Shown: positions 16,917-26,114 of the stretch, piece by piece
Numbering within the stretch: the stretch's first letter is position 1
Layout: each line of letters opens with the position of its first letter
Origin: Nocardia aobensis NBRC 100429
GTDB lineage: Bacteria; Actinomycetota; Actinomycetes; Mycobacteriales; Mycobacteriaceae
Direction of reading: 5' to 3'
DNA: 53,321 nucleotides
NCBI RefSeq assembly: GCF_000308375.1
Contig: NZ_BAFQ01000005.1
Span: 1 to 53,321 of the forward strand
Program-made: the position numbers and the translations under genes
Notes under the pieces: generated by a model
Told to the model about the DNA's origin: nothing
Seen by the model: only the letters and a program-made list of their open reading frames with translations
Database searches by the model: none

Positions 16917-19900
16917 ATGACGCAACTTCCTGGCCACCGCGGCGAGCCGCGAATTGGACACCGGTCACCGGGTCGAATTGGTCTGTACGACCCGGCGAAC
17001 GAGCACGACTCCTGCGGTGTCGCGTTCGTCGTCGACATGCATGGCCGTCGTAGCCGCGACATCGTCGACAAGGCTATTACGGCACTGCTGAACCTGGAGC
17101 ACCGTGGTGCTGCGGGTGCGGAACCCAACTCCGGTGACGGTGCGGGCATCCTGATCCAGCTCCCGGATGCGTTCTTCCGGGCCACGCTGGCCGAGAGCGG
17201 TGCCGCGTTCGAGTTGCCGCCGGAAGGTTCCTACGCCACCGGTATCGCATTCCTGCCGCAGGCCCGCCGCGAGGCCGCCCGCGCCTGCTACCGGGTCGAG
17301 AAGATCGTCAAGGAAGAGGGCCTGGCCGTTCTGGGCTGGCGCGAGGTTCCGATCGACGAGTCCTCCCTGGGTGCGCTGTCGCGCGACGCCATGCCGACGT
17401 TCCGGCAGCTGTTCATCGCCTCGCCCGCAGACGCCGCCGAGCAGCTCAGCGGCATGGATCTGGAGCGGCGTGCCTACGTCGTGCGCAAGCGGGTCGAGCA
17501 CGAACTCGGCAAGCAGGGCGCCGGTGAGGGCGCGGTCGGCCGCGAGACCGTCTACTTCCCGAGCCTGTCCGGTCAGACCTTCGTCTACAAGGGCATGTTC
17601 ACCACCCCGCAGCTGCGGGCGTTCTACCTGGATCTGCAGGACGACCGGGTCGAATCGGCGCTGGGCATCGTGCACTCGCGGTTCTCGACCAACACCTTCC
17701 CGTCCTGGCCGCTGGCCCACCCCTTCCGCCGCGTCGCGCACAACGGTGAGATCAACACCGTCACCGGTAACGAGAACTGGATGCGCGCCCGCGAGGCGCT
17801 GCTGAACTCCGAGATCTTCGGCACCGACAGCGAGGGCAACAACCGGCTGGAGAAGATCTTCCCGGTCTGCACCCCGGGCGCCTCCGACACCGCGCGCTTC
17901 GACGAGGTGCTGGAACTGCTGCACCTCGGTGGCCGCAGCCTGCCGCACGCCGTGCTGATGATGATCCCGGAGGCCTGGGAGCGGCACGAGTCGATGGACC
18001 CGGCGCAGCGCGCCTTCTACCGCTACCACTCCATGCTGATGGAGCCGTGGGACGGCCCGGCCTCGGTGTGCTTCACCGACGGCACCGTCGTCGGCGCGGT
18101 GCTGGACCGCAACGGTCTGCGCCCGTCGCGCATCTGGGTCACCGCGGACGGCCTGGTCGTCATGGCCTCCGAGGTCGGCGTGCTCGACATCGAGCCGTCG
18201 AAGGTGGTCCGCAAGGCCCGTCTGCAGCCCGGCCGCATGTTCCTGGTCGACACCTCGCAGGGCCGCATCATCAGCGACGACGAGATCAAGTCGCAGCTGG
18301 CCGCCGAGCAGCCGTACCAGGAGTGGCTCGACGAGGGCATCATCAAGCTGGCCGAGCTGCCCGACCGTCCGCACGAGCACATGTCGCACGACCGCGTGCT
18401 CATCCGCCAGCAGATCTTCGGATACTCCACCGAGGAACTGGGCCTGCTGATCACGCCGATGGCCAAGACCGGCGGTGAGGCGCTGGGTTCGATGGGCACC
18501 GATACGCCGATCGCGGTGCTGTCCTCGCGTCCCCGCCTGCTGTTCGACTACTTCGCGCAGCTGTTCGCCCAGGTCACCAACCCGCCGCTGGACGCCATCC
18601 GCGAGGAGGTCGTCACCAGCCTGCGCAGCACCATCGGCCCCGAGGCCGACCTGCTGCATCCGGGACCGGAGTCCTGTCGTCACATCACGCTGACCCAGCC
18701 GATTCTCGACAACGACGAGCTGGCCAAGCTCGTCCACATCAACGACGACGGTTCGCGGCCCGAGCTGCGTTCGGTGGTCGTGCGCGGCCTCTACTCGGTG
18801 AAGAAGGGCGGCAAGGGCCTGCGCAAGGCGCTCGAGGCGATCAACGCCCAGGTGTCGGCCGCCATCGACGGCGGCGCGCGGATCATCGTGCTGTCCGACC
18901 GCGAATCCAACGAGAAGCTGGCGCCGATTCCGTCGCTGCTGCTCACCGCCTCGGTGCACCACCACCTGGTGCGCGAGCGCACCCGCACCAAGGTCGGCCT
19001 GGTCGTCGAGGCCGGTGACGCCCGCGAGGTGCACCACATGGCGATGCTGGTCGGCTTCGGCGCGGCCGCGATCAACCCCTACATGGCCTTCGAGTCGATC
19101 GAGGACATGCTCGAGCGCGGTGCGCTGGAGATGCCGGGCAGCACCGGTGACAAGGCGGCCGACTACGCCGCGGCCGTCAAGAACTACAACAAGGCGGCCG
19201 GCAAGGGCGTGCTGAAGGTGATGTCCAAGATGGGCATCTCCACCATCGCCTCCTACCGCGGCGCGCAGCTGTTCCAGGTCGTGGGCCTGTCGCAGGAACT
19301 GTGCGACCAGTACTTCACCGGCCTGACCTCGCCGCTGGACGGCATCGGTCTCGACGACATCGCCGCCGAGGTCGCCGCCCGCCACCGGGTCGCCTTCCTG
19401 GAGAACCGCACCGAGCGCGCGCACCGCGAACTCGAGATCGGCGGTGAATACCAGTGGCGGCGCGAGGGTGAGTTCCACCTGTTCAACCCGGACACGGTGT
19501 TCAAGCTGCAGCACGCGACCCGCTCGGGTCAGTACTCGATCTTCAAGGAGTACACCAAGCTGGTCGACGACCAGTCCGAGCGCCTGGCCTCGCTGCGCGG
19601 CCTGTTCAAGTTCAAGACCGAGGGCCGGCACGCGATTCCGGTCGAGGAAGTCGAGCCGGCGAGCGAGATCGTGAAGCGCTTCTCCACCGGCGCGATGAGC
19701 TACGGCTCGATCTCGGCGGAGGCGCACGAGACCCTCGCCATCGCGATGAACCGTCTCGGCGGCCGCTCCAACTCGGGTGAGGGCGGCGAGTCGCCGGCCC
19801 GCTTCGAGCCGGAGGACAGCGGCGATTGGCGGCGCAGTGCGATCAAGCAGGTGGCCTCGGGCCGCTTCGGTGTGACCGCGCACTACCTGACCAACTGCAC

Positions 19901-21605
19901 CGATATCCAGATCAAGATGGCCCAGGGCGCCAAGCCCGGTGAGGGCGGTCAGCTGCCCGCGCACAAGGTGTACCCGTGGGTCGCCGAGGTGCGGCACTCG
20001 ACGCCGGGTGTCGGCCTGATCTCGCCGCCGCCGCACCACGACATCTACTCGATCGAGGATCTGGCCCAGCTGATCCACGACCTGAAGAACGCGAATCCGC
20101 AGGCTCGGATTCACGTGAAACTTGTCGCGGAGCCGGGTGTGGGAACGGTCGCGGCCGGCGTCTCCAAGGCGCACGCCGACGTCGTGCTGATCTCCGGCCA
20201 CGACGGTGGCACCGGCGCCTCGCCGCTGACCTCGTTGAAGCACGCGGGCGGCCCGTGGGAGCTCGGTCTGGCCGAGACCCAGCAGACGCTGCTGCTCAAC
20301 GGTCTGCGCGACCGCATCGTGGTGCAGGTCGACGGCCAGATGAAGACCGGCCGCGACGTGCTGATCGGCGCGCTGCTCGGTGCCGAGGAGTACGGTTTCG
20401 CGACCGCTCCGCTGGTGGTCTCCGGCTGCGTCATGATGCGCGTCTGCCATCTCGACACCTGCCCGGTCGGCGTCGCGACCCAGAACCCGGTACTGCGTCA
20501 GCGCTTCACCGGTAAGCCCGAATTCGTCGAGAACTTCTTCCTGTTCATCGCCGAAGAGGTGCGGGAGCTGCTGGCCTCGCTGGGTCTGCGCACGCTCGAC
20601 GAGGCCATCGGCCGGGTCGACCTGCTCGACACCACCAAGGCCAAGGAGCACTGGAAGGCGAGCAAGCTGGATCTGTCGCCGATCCTCGACGATGTCGAGA
20701 CGGCGTTCATGTACCAGGACCGCCGCAACACCAAGACTCAGGACCACGGCCTGGACAAGGCGCTGGACAACCAGCTCATCGCCCAGGCTGCGGATGCGCT
20801 CGAGCGCGGCAAGCCGGTCAAGTTCGAGACCAAGATCACGAACGTGAACCGCACGGTCGGCACCATGCTCGGCCACGAGGTGACCAAGCTCTACGGTGGC
20901 GCCGGCCTGCCCGACGACACCATCGACATCACCTTCACCGGTTCGGCGGGCAACAGCTTCGGCGCGTTCGTCCCGGCCGGTATCACCCTGCGGGTGTTCG
21001 GTGATGCCAACGACTATGTGGGCAAGGGCCTCTCGGGCGGGCACCTGGTGGTGCGGCCGTCGCTGAACGCGCCGGAGTCCTTCGTCGCCGAAGAGAACAT
21101 CATCGCGGGCAACGTGATCCTGTTCGGCGCCACCAGCGGTGAGGCGTTCATCCGCGGCGTGGTCGGCGAGCGGTTCTGTGTGCGCAACTCGGGCGCCACC
21201 GCGGTGGTCGAGGGCGTGGGTGACCACGGCTGCGAGTACATGACCGGTGGCCGAGTGGTGATCCTCGGCGAGACCGGCCGGAACTTCGGTGCCGGTATGT
21301 CGGGCGGTATCGCCTACATCTACAACCCGAACGGCACGTTCGAAGCCAACCTCAACACCGAGTTGGTCGATATCGAACAGCTCGAGGGCGAGGACTTCAC
21401 CTGGCTGCGCGACGTGGTCGCGAGCCATCGCGATGCGACGGGTTCGGCGGTGGCCGAACGCATCCTGAGCGATTGGTCGCAGCAGGTGAACCACTTCGTG
21501 AAGGTTATGCCTCGCGACTACAAGAAGGTATTGCTCGCTATCTCCGAGGCTGAGAAGGCCGGGCGGGATGTCGACGAGGCGATCATGGAGGCCGCACGTG
21601 GATAA
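16917..21605 (+). CDS. gltB: Glutamate synthase (NADPH) large subunit
   Basis: Transfers the amide of glutamine to 2-oxoglutarate, with GltD supplying electrons from NADPH. The 1562 residues include the N-terminal class II amidotransferase domain whose nucleophile is Cys33 in HDSCGVAF, implying removal of a 32-residue propeptide; a central linker domain; the FMN-binding barrel with [16 protein letters not shown] and GEGGE; the 3Fe-4S motif C-x5-C-x4-C in [12 protein letters not shown] followed by PVGVATQ; and the C-terminal GxGxG beta-helix with [13 protein letters not shown]. Length is normal. ATG follows AAGGCAGAGG. gltD follows after 59 bases. Confidence 0.98.
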   Translation: MTQLPGHRGEPRIGHRSPGRIGLYDPANEHDSCGVAFVVDMHGRRSRDIVDKAITALLNLEHRGAAGAEPNSGDGAGILIQLPDAFFRATLAESGAAFELPPEGSYATGIAFLPQARREAARACYRVEKIVKEEGLAVLGWREVPIDESSLGALSRDAMPTFRQLFIASPADAAEQLSGMDLERRAYVVRKRVEHELGKQGAGEGAVGRETVYFPSLSGQTFVYKGMFTTPQLRAFYLDLQDDRVESALGIVHSRFSTNTFPSWPLAHPFRRVAHNGEINTVTGNENWMRAREALLNSEIFGTDSEGNNRLEKIFPVCTPGASDTARFDEVLELLHLGGRSLPHAVLMMIPEAWERHESMDPAQRAFYRYHSMLMEPWDGPASVCFTDGTVVGAVLDRNGLRPSRIWVTADGLVVMASEVGVLDIEPSKVVRKARLQPGRMFLVDTSQGRIISDDEIKSQLAAEQPYQEWLDEGIIKLAELPDRPHEHMSHDRVLIRQQIFGYSTEELGLLITPMAKTGGEALGSMGTDTPIAVLSSRPRLLFDYFAQLFAQVTNPPLDAIREEVVTSLRSTIGPEADLLHPGPESCRHITLTQPILDNDELAKLVHINDDGSRPELRSVVVRGLYSVKKGGKGLRKALEAINAQVSAAIDGGARIIVLSDRESNEKLAPIPSLLLTASVHHHLVRERTRTKVGLVVEAGDAREVHHMAMLVGFGAAAINPYMAFESIEDMLERGALEMPGSTGDKAADYAAAVKNYNKAAGKGVLKVMSKMGISTIASYRGAQLFQVVGLSQELCDQYFTGLTSPLDGIGLDDIAAEVAARHRVAFLENRTERAHRELEIGGEYQWRREGEFHLFNPDTVFKLQHATRSGQYSIFKEYTKLVDDQSERLASLRGLFKFKTEGRHAIPVEEVEPASEIVKRFSTGAMSYGSISAEAHETLAIAMNRLGGRSNSGEGGESPARFEPEDSGDWRRSAIKQVASGRFGVTAHYLTNCTDIQIKMAQGAKPGEGGQLPAHKVYPWVAEVRHSTPGVGLISPPPHHDIYSIEDLAQLIHDLKNANPQARIHVKLVAEPGVGTVAAGVSKAHADVVLISGHDGGTGASPLTSLKHAGGPWELGLAETQQTLLLNGLRDRIVVQVDGQMKTGRDVLIGALLGAEEYGFATAPLVVSGCVMMRVCHLDTCPVGVATQNPVLRQRFTGKPEFVENFFLFIAEEVRELLASLGLRTLDEAIGRVDLLDTTKAKEHWKASKLDLSPILDDVETAFMYQDRRNTKTQDHGLDKALDNQLIAQAADALERGKPVKFETKITNVNRTVGTMLGHEVTKLYGGAGLPDDTIDITFTGSAGNSFGAFVPAGITLRVFGDANDYVGKGLSGGHLVVRPSLNAPESFVAEENIIAGNVILFGATSGEAFIRGVVGERFCVRNSGATAVVEGVGDHGCEYMTGGRVVILGETGRNFGAGMSGGIAYIYNPNGTFEANLNTELVDIEQLEGEDFTWLRDVVASHRDATGSAVAERILSDWSQQVNHFVKVMPRDYKKVLLAISEAEKAGRDVDEAIMEAARG

Positions 21606-21668
21606 CGTGAGACGCGTGCAAGACGCACGGACGGCCGTGAGAGGCGAAATTACGGAGGCCGCACGTGG
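21587..21668 (+). repeat. 15-bp direct repeat across the gltB-gltD junction
   Basis: GGAGGCCGCACGTGG occurs at 21587-21601 (the end of gltB) and at 21654-21668 (the gltD Shine-Dalgarno and GTG start), 67 bases apart. The gltD ribosome-binding sequence is therefore duplicated inside the last gltB codons, in a different frame. Confidence 0.9.
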
Positions 21669-23134
21669 GTGATCCACAGGGATTTCTGAAGCACACCAAG
21701 CGGGAGCTGCCCACCCGCCGTCCGGTTCCGCTGCGACTGATGGACTGGAAAGAGGTCTACGAGGAGAGCTACTCCCACCAGACCCTGCAGACCCAGGCCA
21801 GCCGATGCATGGACTGCGGTATCCCGTTCTGCCACAACGGCTGCCCGCTGGGGAATCTGATTCCCGAGTGGAACGACCTGGTGTACCGGGACCGCTGGCG
21901 CGAGGGTATCGACCGTCTGCACGCGACCAACAACTTCCCGGAGTTCACCGGGCGGTTGTGCCCGGCGCCGTGTGAGGCGTCGTGTGTGCTCGGCATCAAC
22001 CAGGATCCGGTCACCATCAAGCAGGTCGAGGTCGAGCTCATCGAGAACGCCTTCGACGAGGGTTGGGTGCAGCCGGTCTATCCGACTCGCCTGACCGGTA
22101 AGAAGATCGCGGTCGTGGGTTCGGGTCCGGCCGGTCTGGCCGCGGCCCAGCAGCTGACCCGCGCCGGCCACACCGTCACGGTGTTCGAGCGCGACGACCG
22201 CATCGGCGGTCTGCTGCGCTACGGCATTCCGGAATTCAAGATGGAGAAGCGCTTCATCGACCGCCGCCTGGCGCAGATGGAGGCCGAGGGCACCATCTTC
22301 AAGGCGGGCGTGAACGTGGGTGTCGACATCACCGCCGAACAGCTGCGCGAGCAGTTCGACGCGGTGGTGCTCGCCGGTGGTTCCACCATCGCGCGGGATC
22401 TGCCGATTCCGGGGCGCGATCTGGACGGCATCCACCAGGCGATGGAATTCCTGCCGCTGGCCAACCGCGTTCAGCTGGGCGATCCGGTCGCCGACGAAGA
22501 GGGCCTGCCGCGGATTCACGCCAAGGGCAAGAAGGTCGTCATCATCGGTGGCGGTGACACCGGCGCCGACTGCCTGGGCACCTCGCACCGGCAGGGTGCG
22601 GCCAGCATCCACCAGTTCGAGATCATGCCGAAGCCGCCGGCCGAGCGGGCGGAGTCGACCCCGTGGCCGACCTACCCGCTGATGTTCCGGGTCTCCTCGG
22701 CGCACGAAGAGGGCGGCGAGCGCGTCTTCTCGGTGAACACCGAGCGGTTCATCGGCGAGGACGGCAAGGTGACCGGACTGCAGGCGCACGAGGTTCGCAA
22801 CGTCAACGGCCGCTTCGAGAAGGTCGAGGGCACCGACTTCACGCTGGAGGCCGATCTGGTCCTGCTGGCGATGGGCTTCGTCGGCCCGCAGAAGCCGGGT
22901 CTGCTCGAGGATCTCGGCGTGGGCTACGACCAGCGCGGCAACGTCAAGCGCGGTAAGGACTTCCAGACCACCGTTCCCGGCGTCTTCGTCGCCGGCGATA
23001 TGGGTCGTGGGCAGTCGCTGATCGTGTGGGCCATCGCCGAGGGCCGGGCCGCCGCGTCGGCGGTGGACAAGCACCTCGAGGGCGAGACCGCGCTGCCGGC
23101 GCCGATCGCTCCGACGGCGGTCGCCCAGCGCTGA
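21665..23134 (+). CDS. gltD: Glutamate synthase (NADPH) small subunit
   Basis: FAD and iron-sulfur flavoprotein that oxidises NADPH and passes electrons to GltB. 489 residues, normal length. Seen: two N-terminal Cys clusters for 4Fe-4S centres (CMDCGIPFCHNGCPLGN and CPAPCEASCVLGIN), the FAD-binding GSGPAGLAAAQQLTRAG, the NADPH-binding IIGGGDTGADCLGTS and the C-terminal FVAGDMGRGQSLIVWAI. GTG at 21665 follows GGAGG with six bases between. Second gene of the gltBD operon, closed by a strong terminator at 23148. Confidence 0.98.
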   Translation: MGDPQGFLKHTKRELPTRRPVPLRLMDWKEVYEESYSHQTLQTQASRCMDCGIPFCHNGCPLGNLIPEWNDLVYRDRWREGIDRLHATNNFPEFTGRLCPAPCEASCVLGINQDPVTIKQVEVELIENAFDEGWVQPVYPTRLTGKKIAVVGSGPAGLAAAQQLTRAGHTVTVFERDDRIGGLLRYGIPEFKMEKRFIDRRLAQMEAEGTIFKAGVNVGVDITAEQLREQFDAVVLAGGSTIARDLPIPGRDLDGIHQAMEFLPLANRVQLGDPVADEEGLPRIHAKGKKVVIIGGGDTGADCLGTSHRQGAASIHQFEIMPKPPAERAESTPWPTYPLMFRVSSAHEEGGERVFSVNTERFIGEDGKVTGLQAHEVRNVNGRFEKVEGTDFTLEADLVLLAMGFVGPQKPGLLEDLGVGYDQRGNVKRGKDFQTTVPGVFVAGDMGRGQSLIVWAIAEGRAAASAVDKHLEGETALPAPIAPTAVAQR

Positions 23135-23147
23135 CAACCGAAAATCA

Positions 23148-23189
23148 GAGGCGTCCACGGGCTTTCGAGCCCGTGGGCGCCTCCTTTTT
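23148..23189 (+). terminator. Rho-independent terminator of gltBD
   Basis: A 16-bp stem with one T-G pair and a TTCG loop (GAGGCG...CGCCTC, 23148-23183) is followed by CTTTTT. It begins 13 bases after the gltD stop. Confidence 0.95.
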
Positions 23190-23482
23190 CGCTCTGTAGT
23201 GCGGAAACGTGTACCCGAGTCTCAAACATCGGAAATCGGACGGGATTTCGAGCTCGGATGGCAGTTCCTCGATGCCGCCGTTATCCTGAGCACCGGTATG
23301 TCGTAAATGCTCTTGGTCCATGTCCGGACTCGTTGTCGCGAGGTCGTCTCGCTGCCGCGCGTCACGGAGGTGGGCGGTTTTTGCTTCGCCGGGAATTTAC
23401 CGCGCGGCAATGTGGCGGCGGCATCATCAGCGGCGAATACATATGAGGAGCCCCGGCGAGGGCTGGCTTGAACTGGAGCAGC
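23190..23482. other. Intergenic region ahead of the cutinase gene
   Basis: 293 bases with no convincing frame. It presumably holds the cutinase promoter; I see no clear palindrome or -10/-35 pair to name. Confidence 0.4.
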
Positions 23483-24406
23483 ATGCGGTTGAAGAAGGTT
23501 GTCGCGGCCGCCGGGGCGGCAGTCGCGGTACTGGCTGGTATGGCAGTGTCGGGTACCGCGATCGGAAGCGGTTCCGCGAGTGCGGATCCCGGATGCCCGA
23601 GCCTGTATGTCGTCGCCATTCCGGGTACCTGGGAAACCGGTGATCACAAACCCGATCACATGGTCGGCCCCGGCATGCTGTCCGGTGTGACCCGCGGCCT
23701 GCCGAGTTCGACGGACGTCGACTACGTCAGCTACGCCGCGACCGCCTTCCCGTGGGAGGGCGATGTCTACGGCGCCTCCAAGAAGGAAGCGACCGACAAC
23801 GCGCGCGGTCTCATCCAGGGGATGGCGGCCCGCTGCGCCGGTACGCATTACGCGATCGTCGGCTACAGCCAGGGTGCGGATGCCGCAGGCGATCTGGCGG
23901 CCGAGATCGGCACCGGCTTGGGCGTGGTTCCGCCGGACCGCGTTTCGGGTGTCGGCCTGATCTCCGATCCGCGCCGTTCTCCCACCGACGTCCAGGTCGG
24001 CCCGGTCGTCGGCGGCGCCGGCGCCGGTGGTCCGCGCGTGGGTGGATTCGGCTTCCTCAGCGACCGGGTGCGCACCATCTGCGCGGCCGGTGATCTGTAC
24101 TGCTCCACCGAGGACACCGACTACGTCACCCGCTTCGCCGGCTTCCTGGCGCAGGCCTCCGGTGCGAGCGCGGCCAACCTGTGGCGTTACCAGCTCGAGG
24201 CGGGTTCGATCATCGGCGATCTGATGGCGCACGGTGGTGTCGCGGCTCTGCAGTCGCAGCTCACCGACGACGCCAACCAGCAGCGGGTGGAACAGCTCGA
24301 GCACTTCTACCAGTCCGGCACCCACACCTCCTACGGGAGCTACTCGGTGGGTGGCGGTCAGACCGCGATCACCTGGATGCACAACTGGATCGCCGGAATG
24401 GCATGA
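23483..24406 (+). CDS. Secreted cutinase-family esterase
   Basis: Exported serine esterase of the cutinase/Culp group, which in Mycobacteriales acts on lipid esters or cell-envelope lipids. 307 residues: signal peptide with RLKKV, a hydrophobic core (AAAGAAVAVLAGMAV) and likely cleavage at SASA-DPG (about 34/35). The mature protein begins with a Cys (DPGCPSLYVVAIPGTWE), has the nucleophile elbow GYSQG (Ser129) and Cys pairs such as RTICAAGDLYC that fit cutinase disulfides, with a C-terminal His in EHFYQSGTHTSY. ATG at 23483 follows GGAG; an in-frame TTG five codons earlier is less likely. Closed by a hairpin at 24422. Confidence 0.93.
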   Translation: MRLKKVVAAAGAAVAVLAGMAVSGTAIGSGSASADPGCPSLYVVAIPGTWETGDHKPDHMVGPGMLSGVTRGLPSSTDVDYVSYAATAFPWEGDVYGASKKEATDNARGLIQGMAARCAGTHYAIVGYSQGADAAGDLAAEIGTGLGVVPPDRVSGVGLISDPRRSPTDVQVGPVVGGAGAGGPRVGGFGFLSDRVRTICAAGDLYCSTEDTDYVTRFAGFLAQASGASAANLWRYQLEAGSIIGDLMAHGGVAALQSQLTDDANQQRVEQLEHFYQSGTHTSYGSYSVGGGQTAITWMHNWIAGMA

Positions 24407-24421
24407 GCCGGTGATCCACCC

Positions 24422-24458
24422 GTGCAGGCCACCCCGCATCGAGCGGGGTGGCCTGCAC
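24422..24458. terminator. Strong hairpin between convergent genes
   Basis: A perfect 16-bp stem (24422-24437 with 24443-24458) and a five-base loop are followed on the plus strand by CGTTTCC. It lies between the cutinase stop and the end of the minus-strand small secreted protein, so it probably terminates both. Confidence 0.85.
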
Positions 24459-24469
24459 CGTTTCCGGGA

Positions 24470-24772
24470 TCAGCCGGCGGAACCGGTCGGCGGGAGCTGG
24501 GGCAGCTGCGGCGCGGGAGCCGGCTGGTTCTCCGGTCCGCGGTCCCGGTCGCCGCGGTGGTCGCCGTCGGGCCCGCGGTGGTCGCCGTCGTGATCGCGGT
24601 CGCCGGGGTGGTTGTCCCGGTCGATGGCGACCGCGCTGGGGGCATTGGCGGGGGTGTCGGCGAAGGCCGGCACGGCGAGCGCGGACAGGGGAACGACGAC
24701 GAGCGCGCCGGCGACGGCGACGCGGGTCACGAGGCGGCGGGTGCGGTTCTTCGGCTTCGCGGTGTTCTGCAA
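24470..24772 (-). CDS. Small secreted Asp/His/Arg-rich protein (paralogue A)
   Basis: 100-residue precursor with a clear Sec signal peptide (RRLVTRVAVAGALVVVPLSA, cleavage at AFA-DTP). The mature 61 residues are low-complexity: DHDGDHRGPDGDHRGDRDRG, then Pro/Gln, ending LPPTGSAG. The signal peptide, the AVPAFADTP junction and the PPTGS-x-G end are shared with the protein at 25014-25292, so the two are paralogues. Start is TTG with GAAAGG eight bases upstream, the same arrangement as in the paralogue. Acid/His runs suggest binding of divalent metal or calcium. No known family recognised. Confidence 0.8.
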   Translation of the reverse strand: MQNTAKPKNRTRRLVTRVAVAGALVVVPLSALAVPAFADTPANAPSAVAIDRDNHPGDRDHDGDHRGPDGDHRGDRDRGPENQPAPAPQLPQLPPTGSAG

Positions 24773-24963
24773 GGTTTCGGCCTTTCGTCTGCGAAATATG
24801 GAGCCGCACTCTCGGTTTCGGGCCGGTCGGCCCGGCGGCTCACGAGTACATCGAAACGCCCCCGGCTGGGTCGGTGATGTCCGCGAACTGTGAATGAACT
24901 TTGAAGCCGGTCACGGTGCCGCGGATCCCGGTCACGGCCACTGATTCCGCCGCCCACATGGCA

Positions 24964-24997
24964 ACGAGGGCCGCTCCTGCAAAGGAGCGGCCCTCGT
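24964..24997 (-). terminator. Hairpin after paralogue B
   Basis: A 15-bp perfect stem with a GCAA loop lies 16 bases beyond the stop of the minus-strand gene at 25014. There is no good T run, so it may act as a terminator or as a stabilising 3' stem. Confidence 0.7.
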
Positions 24998-25013
24998 ATG
25001 CTGTGGCGGTCGA

Positions 25014-25292
25014 TCAGCCGAACGAGCCGGTGGGAGGCGGTCCGGGAAGGAAGCCGTCGGGCCCGCCGGGCAGGAAACCGCCCGGGCCCGGCTGCCAGGG
25101 CCCGTGGTCGTGATCGTGGTGATGACGCCACCCGTCGTGGTCGTGATCGTGATCGTGCCAGTCGACGGGCGCGGCGGACGGGGTGTCGGCGAAAGCGGGA
25201 ACGGCGACGGCTGCCACGGGGGCGGCGGCGACGGCGCCGGCGACGGCGATGCGGGCGATCAGCCTGCGGCGCGAAGAACTCTTGGAGAGCAA
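25014..25292 (-). CDS. Small secreted His/Asp-rich protein (paralogue B)
   Basis: 92-residue precursor: basic N-terminus, hydrophobic core (IARIAVAGAVAAAPVAAVAV), cleavage at AFA-DTP. The mature protein has a dense His/Asp tract (WHDHDHDHDGWRHHHDHDHG), then Gly/Pro repeats (GGFLPGGPDGFLPG) and the end PPTGSFG. The tract is strongly suited to Zn, Ni or Cu binding. TTG at 25292 is preferred to a GTG eight codons upstream because GAAAGG sits seven bases before it, as in paralogue A. No family recognised; the export signal is clear and the metal role is inferred from composition. Confidence 0.8.
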   Translation of the reverse strand: MLSKSSSRRRLIARIAVAGAVAAAPVAAVAVPAFADTPSAAPVDWHDHDHDHDGWRHHHDHDHGPWQPGPGGFLPGGPDGFLPGPPPTGSFG

Positions 25293-25415
25293 CGGATTAC
25301 CTTTCACTCGGAACACGGGCCGTCGTGCGGGGGCCCATGGTCACTCATCGAACGACTCGACCCTGGGATGGAAGAGCGATCGCGCTGGTAATCGGCTGTG
25401 AATTGTGGCGGCTGT

Positions 25416-26045
25416 TCAGTCCACCGGCAGATTGCGCGGCAACAACTCCCAGACGTGGCTGTTCTCGTTCACCGTCGCCGCGGTCCGGGTCCCGCTGCGC
25501 GAGAAGAGCACTCGGGTGATCGAGCAGTAGTCGATCGGAAAGGTCAGCGGCCGTTGCAGGCCGAGTACGTCCTGCAGCAGTACGTTGATCACCCCGCCGT
25601 GGGCGAAGGCGACGACCGTATCGGCCGGTTCGGCGGCCGCGACGATTTCGGCGATCGTGCCCAGTACCCGCGCCACGAATGCGGGACCGTCGATCTGTTC
25701 GGGCAGATGTCCGGCCTTGATCCGGTCGTAGGTGGCGCGGAAGTCCCGCTTGGCATCCTCGATCGGGATGTAGGCGGGTAGGTCGCGGTCGTATTCGGCC
25801 AGCCCGTCGAGCACCTCGACCGGCAGTCCCAGCTTCTCGGCCGTCGGCGCGGCGGTATCGCGGGCCCGCCGCTGCGGACTGCTCACCACCCGTGCGATGC
25901 GATGCTCGCTTCCCGCGAAGCGGGCGATCACCGCGGGTACCCGCCGGGCCTGTTCGACACCCAGTTCGGTGAGTTCGGGATCGGCGGGACCGGAGGTGGT
26001 CAGCACCCGTCCGGGCTGAGCGTGACGCACGAGAACAAGCTGCAC
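25416..26045 (-). CDS. Histidine phosphatase superfamily (phosphoglycerate mutase-like) protein
   Basis: 209-residue cytoplasmic protein. The phosphohistidine motif is LVRHAQPG near the N-terminus; SSPQRRARDTA supplies the second Arg, the acid is in EYDRD and the second His is in AFAHGGVINVLL. All four active-site elements of the family are present, so it is probably an active phosphatase, substrate unknown. GTG start at 26045. It lies 69 bases downstream of lysX on the same strand and could be transcribed with it. Confidence 0.92.
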   Translation of the reverse strand: MQLVLVRHAQPGRVLTTSGPADPELTELGVEQARRVPAVIARFAGSEHRIARVVSSPQRRARDTAAPTAEKLGLPVEVLDGLAEYDRDLPAYIPIEDAKRDFRATYDRIKAGHLPEQIDGPAFVARVLGTIAEIVAAAEPADTVVAFAHGGVINVLLQDVLGLQRPLTFPIDYCSITRVLFSRSGTRTAATVNENSHVWELLPRNLPVD

Positions 26046-26114
26046 GGATCTACTGTGCCGGACGCCGGTTCCGGGTTCGCGAACGGGTGCGCGCCTCGGA
26101 CGCCGCAGGTGCGG

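Noticed and set aside
16492..16968. A 158-codon minus-strand frame upstream of gltB
   Set aside because: Composition unlike real genes of the window, no motif, overlaps the gltB start.
16965..21677. A 1570-codon open frame on the minus strand across gltB
   Set aside because: It mirrors gltB codon for codon; the product is Leu/Val/Asp/Arg-rich without a family motif. This is the expected antisense shadow of a high-GC gene.
21650..23158. A 502-codon minus-strand frame across gltD
   Set aside because: Antisense shadow; gltD motifs are unambiguous on the plus strand.
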